Assembly (NCBI RefSeq): GCF_042670205.1
Contig: NZ_JBHUWD010000023.1
Coordinates: 6,863-70,862, forward strand
Reading direction: 5' to 3'
Length of the DNA: 64,000 nt
Source of the DNA: Luteimicrobium sp042670205
Lineage (GTDB): Bacteria > Actinomycetota > Actinomycetes > Actinomycetales > Cellulomonadaceae
The first letter of the stretch is position 1, and each line of letters opens with the position of its first letter. Below the pieces are notes generated by a model. It was not told the origin of the DNA and did no database searches. It was given only the letters and a program-made list of their open reading frames with translations. Positions 9,260 to 17,581 of the stretch are shown here, piece after piece. The position numbers were made by a program, and so were the translations under genes.

Positions 9260-9317
9260 AAGGCTCAAGCGTAGCGGGACGCCCACGGCCGGCCGCCGGC
9301 CGTCTCGGCGTGCCGTC

Positions 9318-9842
9318 TCAGCGGGCAGCGCGAGCCGCGACCCGCAGGTCGTCGACGAACCCGGCGAACGCCTCGTCCCAGCCCGAGCGGTCGCGGAGCC
9401 GTAGGAGCGACGACGGATGGACCGTGACGAGCACCCGGTGGCCGGCGTCGTCCTGCAGGTGCCCCCGCTCGTCGCCGACCCGGACCTCACGCCCGAGCAC
9501 CTGACGGGCGGCTGTCGCGCCCAGCGCGACGACGACGCGCGGCGCGACCGCCGTGAGCTCCGCCTCGAGCCACGGCGCGCACGCGCGGAGGTGCCCGACG
9601 GCCGGCTTCTTGTGGATGCGGACCGGCCGAGAGCCGCCCTTGCGAGGACGCTCCTCGAACCGGAAGTGCTTGACCGCGTTGGTCAGGTAGACGTCGTCAC
9701 GAGCGATCCCGGCCGCATCGAGCGCGTCGTCGAGCACTCGGCCCGCCGGGCCGACGAACGGCTCGCCCTCCCGGTCCTCGCGATCCCCCGGCTGCTCGCC
9801 GACGAGGACGAGCCGCGCGTCGGACGAGCCGCGGGAGAACAC
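9318..9842 (-). CDS. uracil-DNA glycosylase, UdgX-type; start uncertain
   Basis: A uracil-DNA glycosylase of the Fe-S families, closest in motifs to UdgX. Motif A reads VGEQPGDREDREG, followed by PFVGPAGRVLD, TNAVKHFRF, the loop SRPVRIHKKP (UdgX has KRRIH, whose His forms a covalent link to DNA at uracil sites) and VTVHPSSLLR. The given start, GTG 9842, is the first normal start codon, but the same frame stays open upstream to about 10098 and encodes CRGCELWAPATQVVF, matching the UdgX N-terminus with two Fe-S cysteines. No ATG, GTG or TTG exists in that extension. The real protein probably begins near 9900-9970 from an unusual codon, or the region holds a frameshift. Confidence 0.75.
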   Translation of the reverse strand: MFSRGSSDARLVLVGEQPGDREDREGEPFVGPAGRVLDDALDAAGIARDDVYLTNAVKHFRFEERPRKGGSRPVRIHKKPAVGHLRACAPWLEAELTAVAPRVVVALGATAARQVLGREVRVGDERGHLQDDAGHRVLVTVHPSSLLRLRDRSGWDEAFAGFVDDLRVAARAAR

Positions 9843-9972
9843 GACCTGCGTCGCGGGCGCCCACAGCTCGCACCCCCGGCACGACGGCGCAGCCTCCCGC
9901 AGGGCGGCGACGTCGCCGTCCTCGGGGACCCAGCGGGCGGCGCCGGGCCGGTCCGTCCGCGCGGCCGTCGTC

Positions 9973-10758
9973 TCAGTCCTTCTTCCAGCGGTTCCGCATG
10001 CCCGTGAGCCCGGTCGTGTCGAGCGCCCGGACCGCGCTGCGAGGGATCGCCCGGAGGAACCCGGATGCGACCTGGTAGCGCAGCGACGGCGTCGAGATCA
10101 CGGCACCGCGCCGGACGTCCGCGAGCGCCGTGGAGACGACCTGGTCGGCCTCCAGCCACGCGATGTCGGGCAGGCCGGACACGTCGATGTCGGCGCGGTC
10201 GTGGAACTCGGTGTGCGTGAGCCCCGGGCACAACGCCGTCGCGGTCACGCCGGTGCCCTTGAGCTGGACGGCGAGGACCTCGGTGAACGTCCGCACCCAG
10301 GCCTTGTGCGCCGAGTAGGTGCTGCTCGTCGTGAGCGCGGCGACCGACGCGACGTTGAGGATCGCGCCCCTCCCCCGCTCGACCATCGCGGGCGCGGCCG
10401 CGTGCGAGAGCACGAGGACGGCCTTCACGAGCACGTCGAGGGCGCCGAGCTCGACGTCGAGGTCGCCGCCCACGAACGACTGGTTCACGGGGAAGCCCGC
10501 GTTGTTGACGAGGAGCGAGATCGGGCGCTCCCGGTCGGCGAGCCGGGCCGCCACGCCCTCGAGGCCCTCGGGATCGGCGAGGTCCGCGACGAGGACCTCC
10601 GCCCGGACGCCGGCCGCCACGCGCAGCTGCCCTGCGAGGTCCGCCAGGCGTTCCCCGTCGCGCGCCACCAGGACGACGTCGTGTCGGTTGGTGGCCAGCT
10701 GCCACGCGAACTCGAGGCCGAGGCCCGAGCTCGCGCCGGTGATGAGTGCGGTCGCCAT
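9973..10758 (-). CDS. short-chain dehydrogenase/reductase
   Basis: A 261-residue classical SDR oxidoreductase. The cofactor motif TGASSGLG near the N-terminus, NNAG (LLVNNAG), the catalytic Ser and YSAHK (Y-x-x-x-K), and CPGLTHTEF are in place. A basic C-terminal tail ends WKKD. Start: ATG 10758 gives a normal length; GTG at 10767 is possible. The stop overlaps the upstream-extended frame of the glycosylase gene. Substrate is unknown. Confidence 0.85.
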   Translation of the reverse strand: MATALITGASSGLGLEFAWQLATNRHDVVLVARDGERLADLAGQLRVAAGVRAEVLVADLADPEGLEGVAARLADRERPISLLVNNAGFPVNQSFVGGDLDVELGALDVLVKAVLVLSHAAAPAMVERGRGAILNVASVAALTTSSTYSAHKAWVRTFTEVLAVQLKGTGVTATALCPGLTHTEFHDRADIDVSGLPDIAWLEADQVVSTALADVRRGAVISTPSLRYQVASGFLRAIPRSAVRALDTTGLTGMRNRWKKD

Positions 10759-10814
10759 GCCCGTCACTGTAGGCGGTGGCCGCAGCGTTGGGGAGGGCCG
10801 TTACGCTCGCGTCC

Positions 10815-11603
10815 ATGCGTCTCGCCACCTGGAACGTCAACTCGATCCGCAGCCGGGCCGACCGGGTCCTCGCCTTTCTCGCACGGTCCGGCACGGACGT
10901 GCTCGCGATCCAGGAGACCAAGTGCCGGGACGACCAGTTCCCGGCCCTGCCGTTCGAGCTCGCCGGCTACGAGGTGGCGCACGTCGGGCTCTCGCAGTGG
11001 AACGGCGTCGCGATCCTGTCGCGCGTGGGGATCGAGGACGTCGAGATCGGGTTCCCCGACCAGCCCGCGTTCGGGGACCCGCCCGTCCGGGAGGCCCGCG
11101 CGATCGCCGCGACGTGCGGCGGGGTGCGCGTGTGGTCGCTGTACGTGCCGAACGGGCGCGTCCTCGACGACCCGCACTACCACTACAAGCTCGAGTGGCT
11201 CGCCCGTCTGCGCGACGCCGCCGAGGGCTGGCTCGCGGCCGACCCGGGCCTCGAGGCGGCACTCGTCGGCGACTGGAACATCGCGCCGCTCGACACGGAC
11301 GTGTGGGACCCCGCCCTGTTCGCCGGCAGGACGCACGTCTCCCCCGCCGAGCGCGAGGCGTTCGCGGCGTTCGCGCGGGCCGGGTGGACCGAGGTGACCC
11401 GCGAGCACCTGCCCGAGCCCGGGAAGTACACGTACTGGGACTACACGCAGCTCCGCTTCCCCCGGAACGAGGGCATGCGGATCGACCTCGCCTACGCGAC
11501 GCCCGCGCTCGCGTCACGCGTCACCGGCGTCGAGATCGACCGGAACGAGCGCAAGGGCAAGGGCGCGTCCGACCACGTGCCCGTGATCCTGGACCTCGCG
11601 TAG
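10815..11603 (+). CDS. xth: exodeoxyribonuclease III (AP endonuclease, Xth family)
   Basis: A 262-residue Mg2+-dependent endonuclease/exonuclease acting at abasic sites in base excision repair. The family blocks are WNVNSIRSR, IQETKC, SLYVPNGR, GDWNIAPLDTDV, YWDYTQLRFPRNEGMRIDL and the terminal SDHVPV. ATG 10815 is chosen because homology begins at once (MRLATWNVNS). It is close to, but divergent from, the uracil glycosylase neighbourhood; both enzymes act in the same repair pathway. Confidence 0.93.
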   Translation: MRLATWNVNSIRSRADRVLAFLARSGTDVLAIQETKCRDDQFPALPFELAGYEVAHVGLSQWNGVAILSRVGIEDVEIGFPDQPAFGDPPVREARAIAATCGGVRVWSLYVPNGRVLDDPHYHYKLEWLARLRDAAEGWLAADPGLEAALVGDWNIAPLDTDVWDPALFAGRTHVSPAEREAFAAFARAGWTEVTREHLPEPGKYTYWDYTQLRFPRNEGMRIDLAYATPALASRVTGVEIDRNERKGKGASDHVPVILDLA

Positions 11604-11620
11604 CCGGGTAGATTTCGCGC

Positions 11621-12175
11621 ATGACGACACCCCCGTCCGGCGGCTCGCCCGAGGACCCGTACGCGACCCCCTCCGGTGGTGCGCCCCAGGACCCGCAGCA
11701 GCCTCAGCCGAACCCCGCGTACCCGCCGTACACCCCGCCGCCGTACGGGCAGCAGCAGCCCTACCAGCCGCAGCAGCCGTACCAGCCCTACGGCCAGCCC
11801 GCGGAGCAGCCTCTCGCGCAGCCGTACGGTCAGCAGCCGTACGGCGCCGGGTACCCGCAGCAGCCGTACGCCTACGCGCCGGGGTATCCCGGGCCGCAGC
11901 GCACCAACGGTCTCGCGGTGGCGTCGATGTGGACGTCGATCGGCGGGATCGTCACGTGCGGGCTCGCCGGGGTCGTGGGCCTGATCCTCGGAATCATCGC
12001 CCTCAACCAGATCAAGCGGGACGGCACCGGGGGCCGCGGCATGGCCATCGCGGGCATCGTCGTGGGCGCGGTGTTCACGGTGTTCTTCGTGGGGCTGTTC
12101 ATCGCCGGGATCGTCGACGGCTTCCAGGAAGGCTGGGACTCGGGGACCACGTTCGACGACGGCCTCACCACCTGA
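11621..12175 (+). CDS. DUF4190-type membrane protein with Pro/Gln/Tyr-rich N-terminus
   Basis: A 184-residue protein. Residues 1-95 are low-complexity (repeats of PQQPYQP and YGQQPYG), and residues 97-165 hold two hydrophobic segments with the actinobacterial DUF4190 pattern (LAVASMWTSIGGI, GLILGIIALNQIKRDGTGGRGMAIAGI). Function is unknown. It begins 17 bp after xth and may be cotranscribed. A second PYQGQQ-rich membrane protein sits near 56.5 kb. Confidence 0.75.
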   Translation: MTTPPSGGSPEDPYATPSGGAPQDPQQPQPNPAYPPYTPPPYGQQQPYQPQQPYQPYGQPAEQPLAQPYGQQPYGAGYPQQPYAYAPGYPGPQRTNGLAVASMWTSIGGIVTCGLAGVVGLILGIIALNQIKRDGTGGRGMAIAGIVVGAVFTVFFVGLFIAGIVDGFQEGWDSGTTFDDGLTT

Positions 12176-12189
12176 GCGCGCCTCCCGCA

Positions 12190-12232
12190 CGACGACGGCC
12201 GCGCCCCCTGGGAGGGGGTGCGGCCGTCGTCG
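12190..12232. terminator. bidirectional terminator hairpin
   Basis: CGACGACGGCCGC pairs with GCGGCCGTCGTCG around an inner CCCCCT/AGGGGG stem, between the converging DUF4190 and GH94 genes. Confidence 0.75.
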
Positions 12233-12251
12233 TCGGGGCAGGCGGGCGTCG

Positions 12252-14714
12252 TCAGCCGAGCGTGACGACGACGCTCACCGTGGACCCCGCGGGCGCGGGC
12301 GGGATCGGGGTGGCGGGGTCGTGCGCGACGCCGTCGACGGTCACCGACGCGACCCCGTGCGAGACGTGGTCGGGGTTGCGCACCTCGATCTCGTAGACCG
12401 CGCCGCGCCACTCGCGGCGCACCTCGAAGCCGTCCCAGTCGGCCGGGACCGACGGGTCGACGATCAGCCCGTCGAGAGCGAGGCGCACGCCCAGGACGTA
12501 CTTGGTGACGGCGGTGTACATCCAGCCGGCGGTGCCGGTGAGCCACGGGTTCTGCGCCTTGCCGAACCACTCGTGGTCGCGGCCGTAGAGGAACTGGACG
12601 TAGGCGTAGGGCTCGGCGCCGCGGACCTCGATGTTGTCGTTCTGGTGGAACGGGAGGATCGCGTCGTAGAACTGGACGGCCTCGTCGCCGCGGCCCAGCA
12701 GCGCCTCGGCGATGATCGGCCACGCGTTGGGGTGGCTGAAGATCGCGGCGTTCTCCTTGATGCCCGGGTAGACGCGGGTCACGAAGCCGACGGTGTCGTC
12801 GACCTTGGTGAACGCAGGCCAGTTGAGGTGGTTCCCGTACTCGGACCCGAGCAGCTCGCGCACCGAGTCCATCGACGCCTCACCGCGCTCCTGGGACGTG
12901 ATGCCCGCGATCACGGGCCACGCCTGGTGCTCGAGGAAGATCTTGCCCTCGTCGTTGGCGGCGGAACCGATCTTCACGCCGTCGCGCGTGTAGCCGCGGA
13001 TCCACCAGCGCCCGTCCCACAGCTCGCTGTCGGCGACGGCGCGGATGCGGTCGAGCTCCGCCGTCCAGCGCTCGACGTCCTCGGTCCGCCCGAGGGGCTC
13101 GGCGACCTCGAGGAAGGCCCGGATCGCCCACGCGTGCAGGAACGTCACGAGCGCGGTCTCGCCGCCGCCGAGGTTGAGGCAGTCGTTCCAGTCGGCGCGC
13201 AGGCCGAGCGCGACGCCGTTGGGCCCGACCTGCTCGGCCGAGAACTCGAGCGCCCGGCGCAGGTGCTCGTACACCGTGGCGGGCGTGCCCTGCGCGAACG
13301 GGATCTCGAGGTCCAGGAACGCGAGGTCCCCCGTCTCCTTGACGTACTCGACGACGGACGGCACGAGCCAGAGGTGGTCGTCCGAGCACGTGTCCTCGAG
13401 GCCGTGGATCAGGTCGGCGACGTTGGGGGTCGGGACGATCGTCGGGGACGGCACGTCGGGGAGCTTCTCGGCGTCGGGGTCGAACGCCTTGGGGTCGAAC
13501 AGGTGCAGCCCGTAGCCCTGCTCGGTCTGGGCACGGAGCAGCTCGACGATGCGCTGGCGCGTCTTCGTCGGGTTCGAGTGGATGACGCTCATGACGTCCT
13601 GGGCGGTGTCGCGGTAGCCCAGGCCGTTGCGGCCCCCGACCTCGACGAACGACGCGAACCGCGACCACACGACGCACGTCTCGGCCTGGAGCAGCGTCCA
13701 CGAGTTGATCATCGTGTTCATGCCCTCGTGGGGCGTGCGGATGCGGAGCTTGTCCTGCTTGGCGTGCCAGTAGTCGCGCAGGCGCTGGAACTCGCGATCG
13801 ACAGCGGGCACCTCGGCCGACTCCACGTCCGCGTACTTGGCCTGCATGGCGCGGCCGGCCTCGTCCCGCGAGCCGTAGCCCAGCAGGTACACGAGCCGCT
13901 TGGTCTCGCCGGGCTGCAGGACGACCTTGTGCTGGAGCGAGCCGCAGTGGTTCTGGGTCGTCGCGCTCCTGTTCGTCCCCTCGCCCCGCTCGATCGCGAC
14001 GGGGTTCGTCTCGGTGCGGTACGCCCCGATGAAGTTGTCGCGCAGCGAGTCGTACGACGACGGCGTCTCGCTCGAGGCGACGTAGTGGAACGTCCACGGC
14101 TCGTAGTAGAAGTCGTACTCGATGATGCCGTCCTCGTACGACGAGCCCGACGCGTAGAGCGACATCTGCAGGTTCTGGTTGTCGATCGTGATCGTGTGGA
14201 AGCTGAACTCCACGTACGACGCGACCGTCAGCTCCCGGACCCGGTCCGAGGTGTTGGTGACCCGGACGTCCCACAGCTCGACGTCGTCGTCGAGCGGGAT
14301 GAAGACCGTCTGCTCGGTGTCGATGCCGCGGTACTCGGAGCGGAACCGCGTGTAGCCCATGCCGTGGCGGGTGGTCCACCGCCCTGCGCCGCCCGGGCCG
14401 GCCTCGGCGTCGGGCTCGGTCCCCCGCTCCACGAACGGCTTGCCCACGGGCTGCCAGGAGGCCGACCAGTAGTCGCCGTCGGCGTCGTCCCGCACGTAGA
14501 CGTAGTGGCCCGGGCGGTCGAGAGGGACGCCGTTCTGACGGAACCGGGAGATCCGGCCGTACTCCGACGACTTGTAGTAGGAGTAGCCGCCCCCGTGGTG
14601 GGACAGCACGGTGCACATGTTCTTCGTGCCCAGGTAGTTCGTCCAGGACACCGGGACGTCGGGGCGGTCGATCACGTACTCGTCGGCATCGGTGTCGAAG
14701 AATCCGTAACGCAT
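12252..14714 (-). CDS. GH94 disaccharide phosphorylase (cellobiose/chitobiose type)
   Basis: An 820-residue cytosolic phosphorylase of glycoside hydrolase family 94. It cleaves a beta-linked disaccharide with phosphate, giving a sugar 1-phosphate and a free sugar. The N-terminus MRYGFFDTDADEYVI, the substrate-site blocks WTNYLGTKN, SRFASFVEVGGRNGLGYRDT and the general-acid motif ADWNDCLN (D511 by analogy) are clear. NQNLQMSLYASG and NHCGSLQHK resemble chitobiose phosphorylases more than cellobiose phosphorylases as I recall them, so specificity is open. ATG 14714 has AAGGACG upstream. The mutase fusion gene lies 55 bp upstream on the same strand and would take up the sugar 1-phosphate. Confidence 0.88.
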   Translation of the reverse strand: MRYGFFDTDADEYVIDRPDVPVSWTNYLGTKNMCTVLSHHGGGYSYYKSSEYGRISRFRQNGVPLDRPGHYVYVRDDADGDYWSASWQPVGKPFVERGTEPDAEAGPGGAGRWTTRHGMGYTRFRSEYRGIDTEQTVFIPLDDDVELWDVRVTNTSDRVRELTVASYVEFSFHTITIDNQNLQMSLYASGSSYEDGIIEYDFYYEPWTFHYVASSETPSSYDSLRDNFIGAYRTETNPVAIERGEGTNRSATTQNHCGSLQHKVVLQPGETKRLVYLLGYGSRDEAGRAMQAKYADVESAEVPAVDREFQRLRDYWHAKQDKLRIRTPHEGMNTMINSWTLLQAETCVVWSRFASFVEVGGRNGLGYRDTAQDVMSVIHSNPTKTRQRIVELLRAQTEQGYGLHLFDPKAFDPDAEKLPDVPSPTIVPTPNVADLIHGLEDTCSDDHLWLVPSVVEYVKETGDLAFLDLEIPFAQGTPATVYEHLRRALEFSAEQVGPNGVALGLRADWNDCLNLGGGETALVTFLHAWAIRAFLEVAEPLGRTEDVERWTAELDRIRAVADSELWDGRWWIRGYTRDGVKIGSAANDEGKIFLEHQAWPVIAGITSQERGEASMDSVRELLGSEYGNHLNWPAFTKVDDTVGFVTRVYPGIKENAAIFSHPNAWPIIAEALLGRGDEAVQFYDAILPFHQNDNIEVRGAEPYAYVQFLYGRDHEWFGKAQNPWLTGTAGWMYTAVTKYVLGVRLALDGLIVDPSVPADWDGFEVRREWRGAVYEIEVRNPDHVSHGVASVTVDGVAHDPATPIPPAPAGSTVSVVVTLG

Positions 14715-14769
14715 GGTGGGTCGTCCTTGCTCGTGCTGGGTCGTTCGGGGTGGGCGTGCGGGGGCGGGC

Positions 14770-16980
14770 TCAGACGCCGGCCGTGACGAAGCCACGGAGC
14801 CACGTGAGCAGCTCCTCGGCCTTCTCGGGCGAGTCGGCCTCGACGAACATCCGGAGCACCGGCTCGGTGCCCGAGAAGCGCAGGAGCGCCCAGTTGTCGT
14901 TCTCGAGGAGGATCTTGGTGCCGTCGAGGTGGGACACGCTGACGACGGGGTACGGGCCGACGTGCGTGAGCGGCTCGGCCTCGAGGCGGCGCGGCACCGC
15001 GACCCGCATCTCGGGCGTCGACGGGACGCCGGCCTCGAGGGTGTAGAGGCGACCGGTGATCGCGTAGATCATCTCGCGCAGCTCGGAGATCCGCTTGCCC
15101 GTGCGGGCCAGCATCTCGACGACGAGCGCGCACGCGAAGATGCCGTCCTTGCCGAGGATCCAGCCGCGGATCGTCAGGCCGCCGGACGACTCGCCACCGA
15201 GGACCGCGCCGATCTCCTCCATGCCCGCCGTGACGTGCTTGAAGCCGACCTTGACCTCGCGCGACTCCTCGCCGAAGTGGGCGGCGAGCCGGTCGAGCAG
15301 GTGCGTGGTGGCGAGGTTGCGGACCACGCCACCCTTCTCGCCGCGGAACTCGTGCAGGTACCAGTAGAGGAGGAGCAGCAGGTCGTTCGTGGTGATGTAC
15401 TCGCCGGTCTCGTCGACGATCCCGATGCGGTCCGAGTCGCCGTCGGTCGCCATGCCGAGCGCGTACCGCCCCTCGCCGGACCGGATCATCTCGATGAGCG
15501 ACGACAGGCGCTGCAGGTCGGGTGCGGGCGCGATCCCGCCGAACAGCGGGTTGTGCTGCGCGTGGATGAACTCGGCCCGGACGCGCATGTCGCCGAGGAT
15601 CGTGCCGAGCGTGAGCTGGCTCGTCCCGTACATCGGGTCGACGACGACCTGGAGGTTCGACCCGCGGACGGCGTCCACGTCGACGATCTTCTCGATCGCG
15701 TCGACGTACGGGTCGGTGAGCGTCCGGTCGACGACGACGCCCGCCTTGCGCGCGAGGTCGAGGTCGAGCGTGATCACGTCGTCCACGGACATGGCGTTGG
15801 CCTCGTCCTGGTAGCGGTCGGTCTCGTCGTCGAGCGGCAGCGAGCCGTCGGCACGGAACACCTTGATGCCGTTCCACTCGGGCGGGTTGTGGCTCGAGGT
15901 GACGATGATCCCGTAGGCCGAACCGAGGTAGGGCGCCGCGAACGTCACCAGGGGGGTGGGGACGTCGTCGGGCAGGAGGGTGACCGGGATGTTGTTGCCG
16001 GCGAAGACCTCGGCGGCCGCGATCTTCGACTCCTCCGAGAGGAAGCGCCGGTCCCCGCCGATGACGACGCCGCGCGACTCGAGCCCGCGGCGCGTGGTCT
16101 CGTTGGCGATGGCCTGGGACAGACGGCGCACGTTCGCGAGCGTGTACCCCTCGCCGATCACCGCGCGCCAGCCGCCCGTCCCGAAGTGGATGGTCGTGTC
16201 GGTGTTCTTCTTCGGCATGAAGAGGCGCTTGAGCAGGATGTCCGCGGCCTCCTGGAGCTCGGCCGGCGAGTTGATGCCGTGCACCTCGTCGGTGTCGTAG
16301 ATCTGGTACGTCGAGACGCGTCGGCCGTCGGCGATGGCGCGGTGCGCGAGGTCGGTGAGCCGCTCCGCGCCCGCGGCGACGAGCTCCTCGAGCGCCCCGA
16401 ACAGCAGCGCGGGAGCCGCGACGTAGGCGCCCACGTTGATCTCGTGCCCGTCGGTGGTCTCCCCCGCGGCGGGCTCCGTCCCGGCGCTCACGATCGCGGT
16501 GACCTCGCCGTCGACGCGGACGACCCGGTCGTACGCGGGGCGCGGCTCCGCGAGCACGGCGGTGAGGAAGGTGAGGTCGGCGCCCTTGAGCGCGTGCCGG
16601 GTGAGCAGCGCCAGCAGGGACTCGCTGCGCAGCAGCGGCGTGTCCGCGTAGGCGACGAGGACGACGTCCGCGTCGGCCGGGAGCGCGGCGCGCGCCGCGA
16701 GCGCTGCGGGGCCGGTGCCCGCGGACCCCGACTGCTCGACGTACGTGAGGTCCGGGCCGAGGAGCTCGCGGACGCGCGTGTCGCCCGATGCCACGACGAC
16801 CACGGTGCGGTCGCGGTCGACGACGTGGGTGAGCGTCTCGAGGGCCCGCTGCACGACCGTCGAGTCGCCGAGGGGCTGCGTGAGCACGTCGCGCGAGGCC
16901 GCGTCGTGGCCCGCGGCGAGGAGGACGGCGGCGCGCCGCGCGAGCTGCTGGCGTGCGGGTGCGGCCTGGGTGCTGGGCAT
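14770..16980 (-). CDS. fusion: GlmU-like nucleotidyltransferase domain + phosphohexomutase
   Basis: A 736-residue two-domain protein. Residues 15-250 have the fold pattern of the GlmU N-terminal domain (AVLLAAG, VEQSGSAGTGPA, VVLVAYADTPLL, EINVGAYVA, RLTDLAHRAIADG, VHGINSPAEL), but the NTP-binding loop G-x-G-T-R-M and the PK pair are absent (LAAGHDAASRDVLTQP). Residues 255-736 form a complete phosphoglucomutase/phosphomannomutase: phosphoserine loop TSSHNPPEWNG (S363), metal loop TDGDSDRIG (513-520), GGESSGG and RFSGTEPVLR. Start ATG 16980 with GGAGGA 10 nt before it. It precedes the GH94 gene, so the mutase probably converts the released sugar 1-phosphate to the 6-phosphate. Internal M255 could also start a mutase alone. 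Confidence 0.85.
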   Translation of the reverse strand: MPSTQAAPARQQLARRAAVLLAAGHDAASRDVLTQPLGDSTVVQRALETLTHVVDRDRTVVVVASGDTRVRELLGPDLTYVEQSGSAGTGPAALAARAALPADADVVLVAYADTPLLRSESLLALLTRHALKGADLTFLTAVLAEPRPAYDRVVRVDGEVTAIVSAGTEPAAGETTDGHEINVGAYVAAPALLFGALEELVAAGAERLTDLAHRAIADGRRVSTYQIYDTDEVHGINSPAELQEAADILLKRLFMPKKNTDTTIHFGTGGWRAVIGEGYTLANVRRLSQAIANETTRRGLESRGVVIGGDRRFLSEESKIAAAEVFAGNNIPVTLLPDDVPTPLVTFAAPYLGSAYGIIVTSSHNPPEWNGIKVFRADGSLPLDDETDRYQDEANAMSVDDVITLDLDLARKAGVVVDRTLTDPYVDAIEKIVDVDAVRGSNLQVVVDPMYGTSQLTLGTILGDMRVRAEFIHAQHNPLFGGIAPAPDLQRLSSLIEMIRSGEGRYALGMATDGDSDRIGIVDETGEYITTNDLLLLLYWYLHEFRGEKGGVVRNLATTHLLDRLAAHFGEESREVKVGFKHVTAGMEEIGAVLGGESSGGLTIRGWILGKDGIFACALVVEMLARTGKRISELREMIYAITGRLYTLEAGVPSTPEMRVAVPRRLEAEPLTHVGPYPVVSVSHLDGTKILLENDNWALLRFSGTEPVLRMFVEADSPEKAEELLTWLRGFVTAGV

Positions 16981-17327
16981 GGACCTGATCCTCCGGTCGG
17001 CTGGGTCCGCTGACGGTGTGGGCAGACGAGGGGCTGACTCGGCCGGACGGAGTTTTGAACGGCGTCCTTCCTTATTCCGAAGCCTACACGCGAGCCCGCG
17101 ACGAGGCGACCCCCTCCGACGCGGGCGACGAGTCCGACATCTCGGGCGTCGACACGCCGATGGAAGCGCTCCCGGTTGTGAAGGTTTGCGGCACGCCCGT
17201 ACCGCGGAAACCCCGCCCATGCGCCCGGCTATCGCCCACTTTGGGATACCCGTGATCGGGTGTGATCGACCCGATCCCACCGTGCCGTAGCAGGCAACTC
17301 GGACAGGCGCAATCCCTCGTTACATAT
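16981..17327. other. intergenic region between divergent genes
   Basis: About 350 bp with no credible gene. It must contain the promoter of the mutase-GH94 pair. The only structure I see is an 8-bp inverted repeat GATCGGGT-N7-ACCCGATC at 17254-17276, which could be an operator or a short hairpin. Confidence 0.4.
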
Positions 17328-17357
17328 TTGTGACCTCGGACCTCCGTTGCCTAGCCT
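17328..17357 (+). promoter_or_regulatory. candidate promoter of the riboswitch-nlpC transcript
   Basis: TTGTGA (17328-17333) and TAGCCT (17352-17357) are separated by 18 bp and lie about 50 bp before the riboswitch. Confidence 0.45.
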
Positions 17358-17407
17358 CGATCAGCCGACGGACGCTCGACCTGCCGTCTGCCCCGACCCG
17401 GAACGCC

Positions 17408-17571
17408 GAGCGCTGCCACCGGGAAGGGCCCATGACCGTGGCAGCGACGGGGGACCCACCTTCGGTGGCCCGGGCCATGACGGACCGGACCTCCTCGGGG
17501 TGAAGCCGCACCACGCGGCCGGGCACGTACCTCCCGCCCGAACCCGACAGCTCACCTCGCAGGCGTGAGAG
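17408..17571 (+). ncRNA. c-di-AMP riboswitch (ydaO/yuaA leader)
   Basis: The leader has the conserved features of the ydaO-yuaA class: CGCTGCCAC paired to GTGGCAGCG, GGGGACCCACC with its TTCG-capped partner GGTGG, CGGGGTGAAGCCGC, and the 3' block CCGAACCCGACAGCTCACC with CGCAGGCG ending 11 nt before the start codon. In actinobacteria this riboswitch commonly controls cell-wall hydrolase genes and is turned off by c-di-AMP. Its position directly ahead of an NlpC/P60 gene fits. Boundaries are approximate. Confidence 0.88.
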
Positions 17572-17581
17572 GTACAACACC

